Part shown: positions 5,820 to 6,940 of the stretch, piece after piece
Numbering within the stretch: position 1 is the stretch's first letter
Layout of the letters: every line of letters starts with the position of its first letter
From: JAFANK01 sp036741695
GTDB taxonomy: Bacteria; Vulcanimicrobiota; Vulcanimicrobiia; Eremiobacterales; Eremiobacteraceae
Reading direction: 5' to 3'
DNA length: 6,940 bases
Assembly: GCA_036741695.1 (NCBI GenBank)
Contig: DAINRU010000053.1
Location: 1 to 6,940, forward strand
Notes under the pieces: generated by a model
The model's database searches: none
The model's input: only the letters and a program-made list of their open reading frames with translations
What the model was told of the DNA's origin: nothing
Position numbers and translations under genes: made by a program

Positions 5820-6845
5820 ATGCGACGACGGAGATCAGCAATATGGATCCTCATCGGCGTAGCCGCGCTTCCTTCGTGCGTAACACAGCGCCATGTCACA
5901 CCTCATGCTCCTCCGCAATCACTCACTGCATCATCCTCATGGGATGCGGGCCGGGCAGGATATGTGCATTTCGAGTATCTTCTCCCACACAGACCTTGTG
6001 GGCCGTTTTCAATCACAGCGGGCCCCGACAAGGCATTGTGGTTTACTGAGACCCGCGTGTGTAGCGCGATCGGCAGGATCGATCTTCAGGGGAAGATCAA
6101 AGAGTTTCCGCTCGCCGGGACCGGCATCGGGCGGCCCTCAGGTGGGATCGTGTCCGCACCCGATGGCGCTCTTTGGTTCGGCGCCGGCAGTAACATCGGG
6201 CGGATCACCACATCGGGCACCATCAGCGTACATGCGATCCCGCTTAAGAACTTCATCGTCAACGCTTTGACCGTAGGAGCGGATCGAGCGATCTGGTTCG
6301 GGGGTTATGTCGGAGACACAGGAGCGAGCGCGATAGGTCGAATGACTACGACGGGCGATGTGAGGTTGGTTGCGCAGATTCCATCGATCCCCTGGGCGAT
6401 CACTCGTGCCTCCGACGGAGCAATTTGGTTCACAGAAGATTACCCGGCCGCGATCTGTCGGCTATGGGAGGACCATCTCCAGACGTTTCGGCTTGCTGAA
6501 GCAGACGCTGATCCCGAGGGTGTAACGGAAGGATGGGACGGCAACATCTGGTTCACTGAGAAGCACTCAGGCAAGATCGGCCGCATAGATTCCAAGCGAA
6601 CGATCAGGGAATTCATGACGTCTGGAGATTATGACGAACCGATCCCCATCGCAAGAGGGCCACTCCAGAGCGTCTGGTATGGCGGTGTGACGGAGCTGGG
6701 CCGCGTGAGTAGCAATGGCACCATTCGTGGATATTGGCCGCGATCTCCCAACGGCGAGCTGTATGGTGTCGTCGAAGGGCCGGACGGAGCCATCTGGTTC
6801 ACGGAATATAACATCGACGCGATCGGCCGAATCGTCGTTCACTGA
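5820..6845 (+). CDS. Streptogramin-lyase-like (Vgb-type) seven-bladed beta-propeller lipoprotein, catalytic histidines absent
   Basis: This encodes a 341-residue exported protein. The start at 5820 gives an ideal 20-residue lipoprotein signal: four arginines (2-5), hydrophobic core (8-16) and lipobox Leu-Pro-Ser-Cys with Cys20. The in-frame ATG at 5769 would add 17 residues and bury the signal. The AGAGGT before 5820 is only three bases away, so the ribosome site is poor. The mature part holds seven repeats, each with a G/P-D-x-x-(I/L/V)-W-F/Y signature (Trp at about 74, 119, 159, 203, 244, 286 and 326), most followed by IGRI and a strand ending in T/S-x-G-x-I. This is the virginiamycin B lyase (Vgb) propeller architecture. 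In S. aureus Vgb the catalytic residues include His228, Glu268, His270 and Glu284; matching blade to blade, the histidine positions here are Ile275 and Tyr315, while both glutamates seem kept (Glu313, Glu330). Streptogramin lyase activity is therefore unlikely. A surface binding or scaffolding role is inferred. The family name is sure; function is not. Confidence 0.85.
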   Translation: MRRRRSAIWILIGVAALPSCVTQRHVTPHAPPQSLTASSSWDAGRAGYVHFEYLLPHRPCGPFSITAGPDKALWFTETRVCSAIGRIDLQGKIKEFPLAGTGIGRPSGGIVSAPDGALWFGAGSNIGRITTSGTISVHAIPLKNFIVNALTVGADRAIWFGGYVGDTGASAIGRMTTTGDVRLVAQIPSIPWAITRASDGAIWFTEDYPAAICRLWEDHLQTFRLAEADADPEGVTEGWDGNIWFTEKHSGKIGRIDSKRTIREFMTSGDYDEPIPIARGPLQSVWYGGVTELGRVSSNGTIRGYWPRSPNGELYGVVEGPDGAIWFTEYNIDAIGRIVVH

Positions 6846-6859
6846 CAGTCGCGGAAGCC

Positions 6860-6872
6860 GGGCACAATGCCC
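6860..6872 (+). terminator. Weak hairpin after the propeller gene
   Basis: GGGCA (6860-6864) and TGCCC (6868-6872) can form a five-base-pair stem with a three-base CAA loop, beginning 14 bases after the stop codon. No T-run follows, and an alternative pairing of TGCC with GGCA (6868-6878) competes. It may contribute to 3'-end formation, but it does not meet the usual intrinsic terminator pattern. Confidence 0.2.
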
Positions 6873-6940
6873 ATGGCAGGACAACTAGTAAAGCTCTTAA
6901 TAATATGGCACTAAACTATTTTCCGGACAAGAGGTATCCG

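Noticed and set aside
5820..6845. Reading the propeller gene as an antibiotic resistance (streptogramin lyase) gene
   Set aside because: The catalytic histidine positions are Ile and Tyr and the protein carries a lipoprotein signal, so fold similarity alone does not support resistance.
6905..6940. ATG at 6905 opening a frame to the end of the window
   Set aside because: Only 12 codons are visible, with no Shine-Dalgarno upstream, so a gene start cannot be supported or excluded.
1..6940. Search for CRISPR arrays, tRNAs, transposase genes, integrase genes and att-like direct repeats
   Set aside because: No regularly spaced repeats, no tRNA-like cloverleaf and no transposase or recombinase motif were seen. 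The only internal repeats are the protein-level propeller blades.

Overview
This is a GC-rich bacterial window with compact, intron-free genes, Shine-Dalgarno sites and short intergenic gaps. It holds five well-supported complete genes, the probable last codons of a sixth, and two rho-independent terminator candidates. No tRNA, rRNA, CRISPR array, insertion sequence or phage gene is visible. The organism cannot be fixed from sequence alone. A UbiD/UbiA pair of the type used for menaquinone, an orphan periplasmic binding protein, a DUF5996 protein and a streptogramin-lyase-like lipoprotein would fit a didermic, menaquinone-using soil lineage. Candidatus Eremiobacterota (WPS-2) is my guess from family habit, with low confidence.

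Layout. Positions 1-30 (+) look like the end of an upstream gene, followed by a small hairpin and T-run (46-64). A class I SAM-dependent methyltransferase with a low-complexity N-terminal tail follows at 86-1066 (+). A strong 13-bp hairpin with a T-tract (1089-1126) closes it and meets the end of a convergent minus-strand cluster. Read in its own direction, that cluster is: DUF5996 protein (5674-4784), a 137-base gap, UbiD-type decarboxylase (4646-3174), UbiA-type prenyltransferase (3177-2323, ATGA overlap with ubiD), then a branched-chain-amino-acid-type substrate-binding protein (2312-1125, whose Shine-Dalgarno overlaps the prenyltransferase stop codon). Divergent from DUF5996 is a seven-bladed streptogramin-lyase-like lipoprotein at 5820-6845 (+). 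The last 95 bases are AT-richer and hold no gene that can be supported.

How the genes work together. The UbiA and UbiD proteins are a prenyltransferase/decarboxylase pair acting on an aromatic acid, most likely the late prenylation and decarboxylation steps of menaquinone synthesis by the futalosine route (MqnP/MqnL-like). The binding protein is tied to them by gene spacing but has no ABC permease or ATPase beside it, so its link to the pathway is open. The methyltransferase, DUF5996 protein and propeller lipoprotein have no demonstrable functional link to the quinone genes. I see no convincing new defence or mobile system here. The points most worth a second look are the quinone-gene/orphan-binding-protein operon and the propeller protein that lacks the two histidines of true virginiamycin B lyases.
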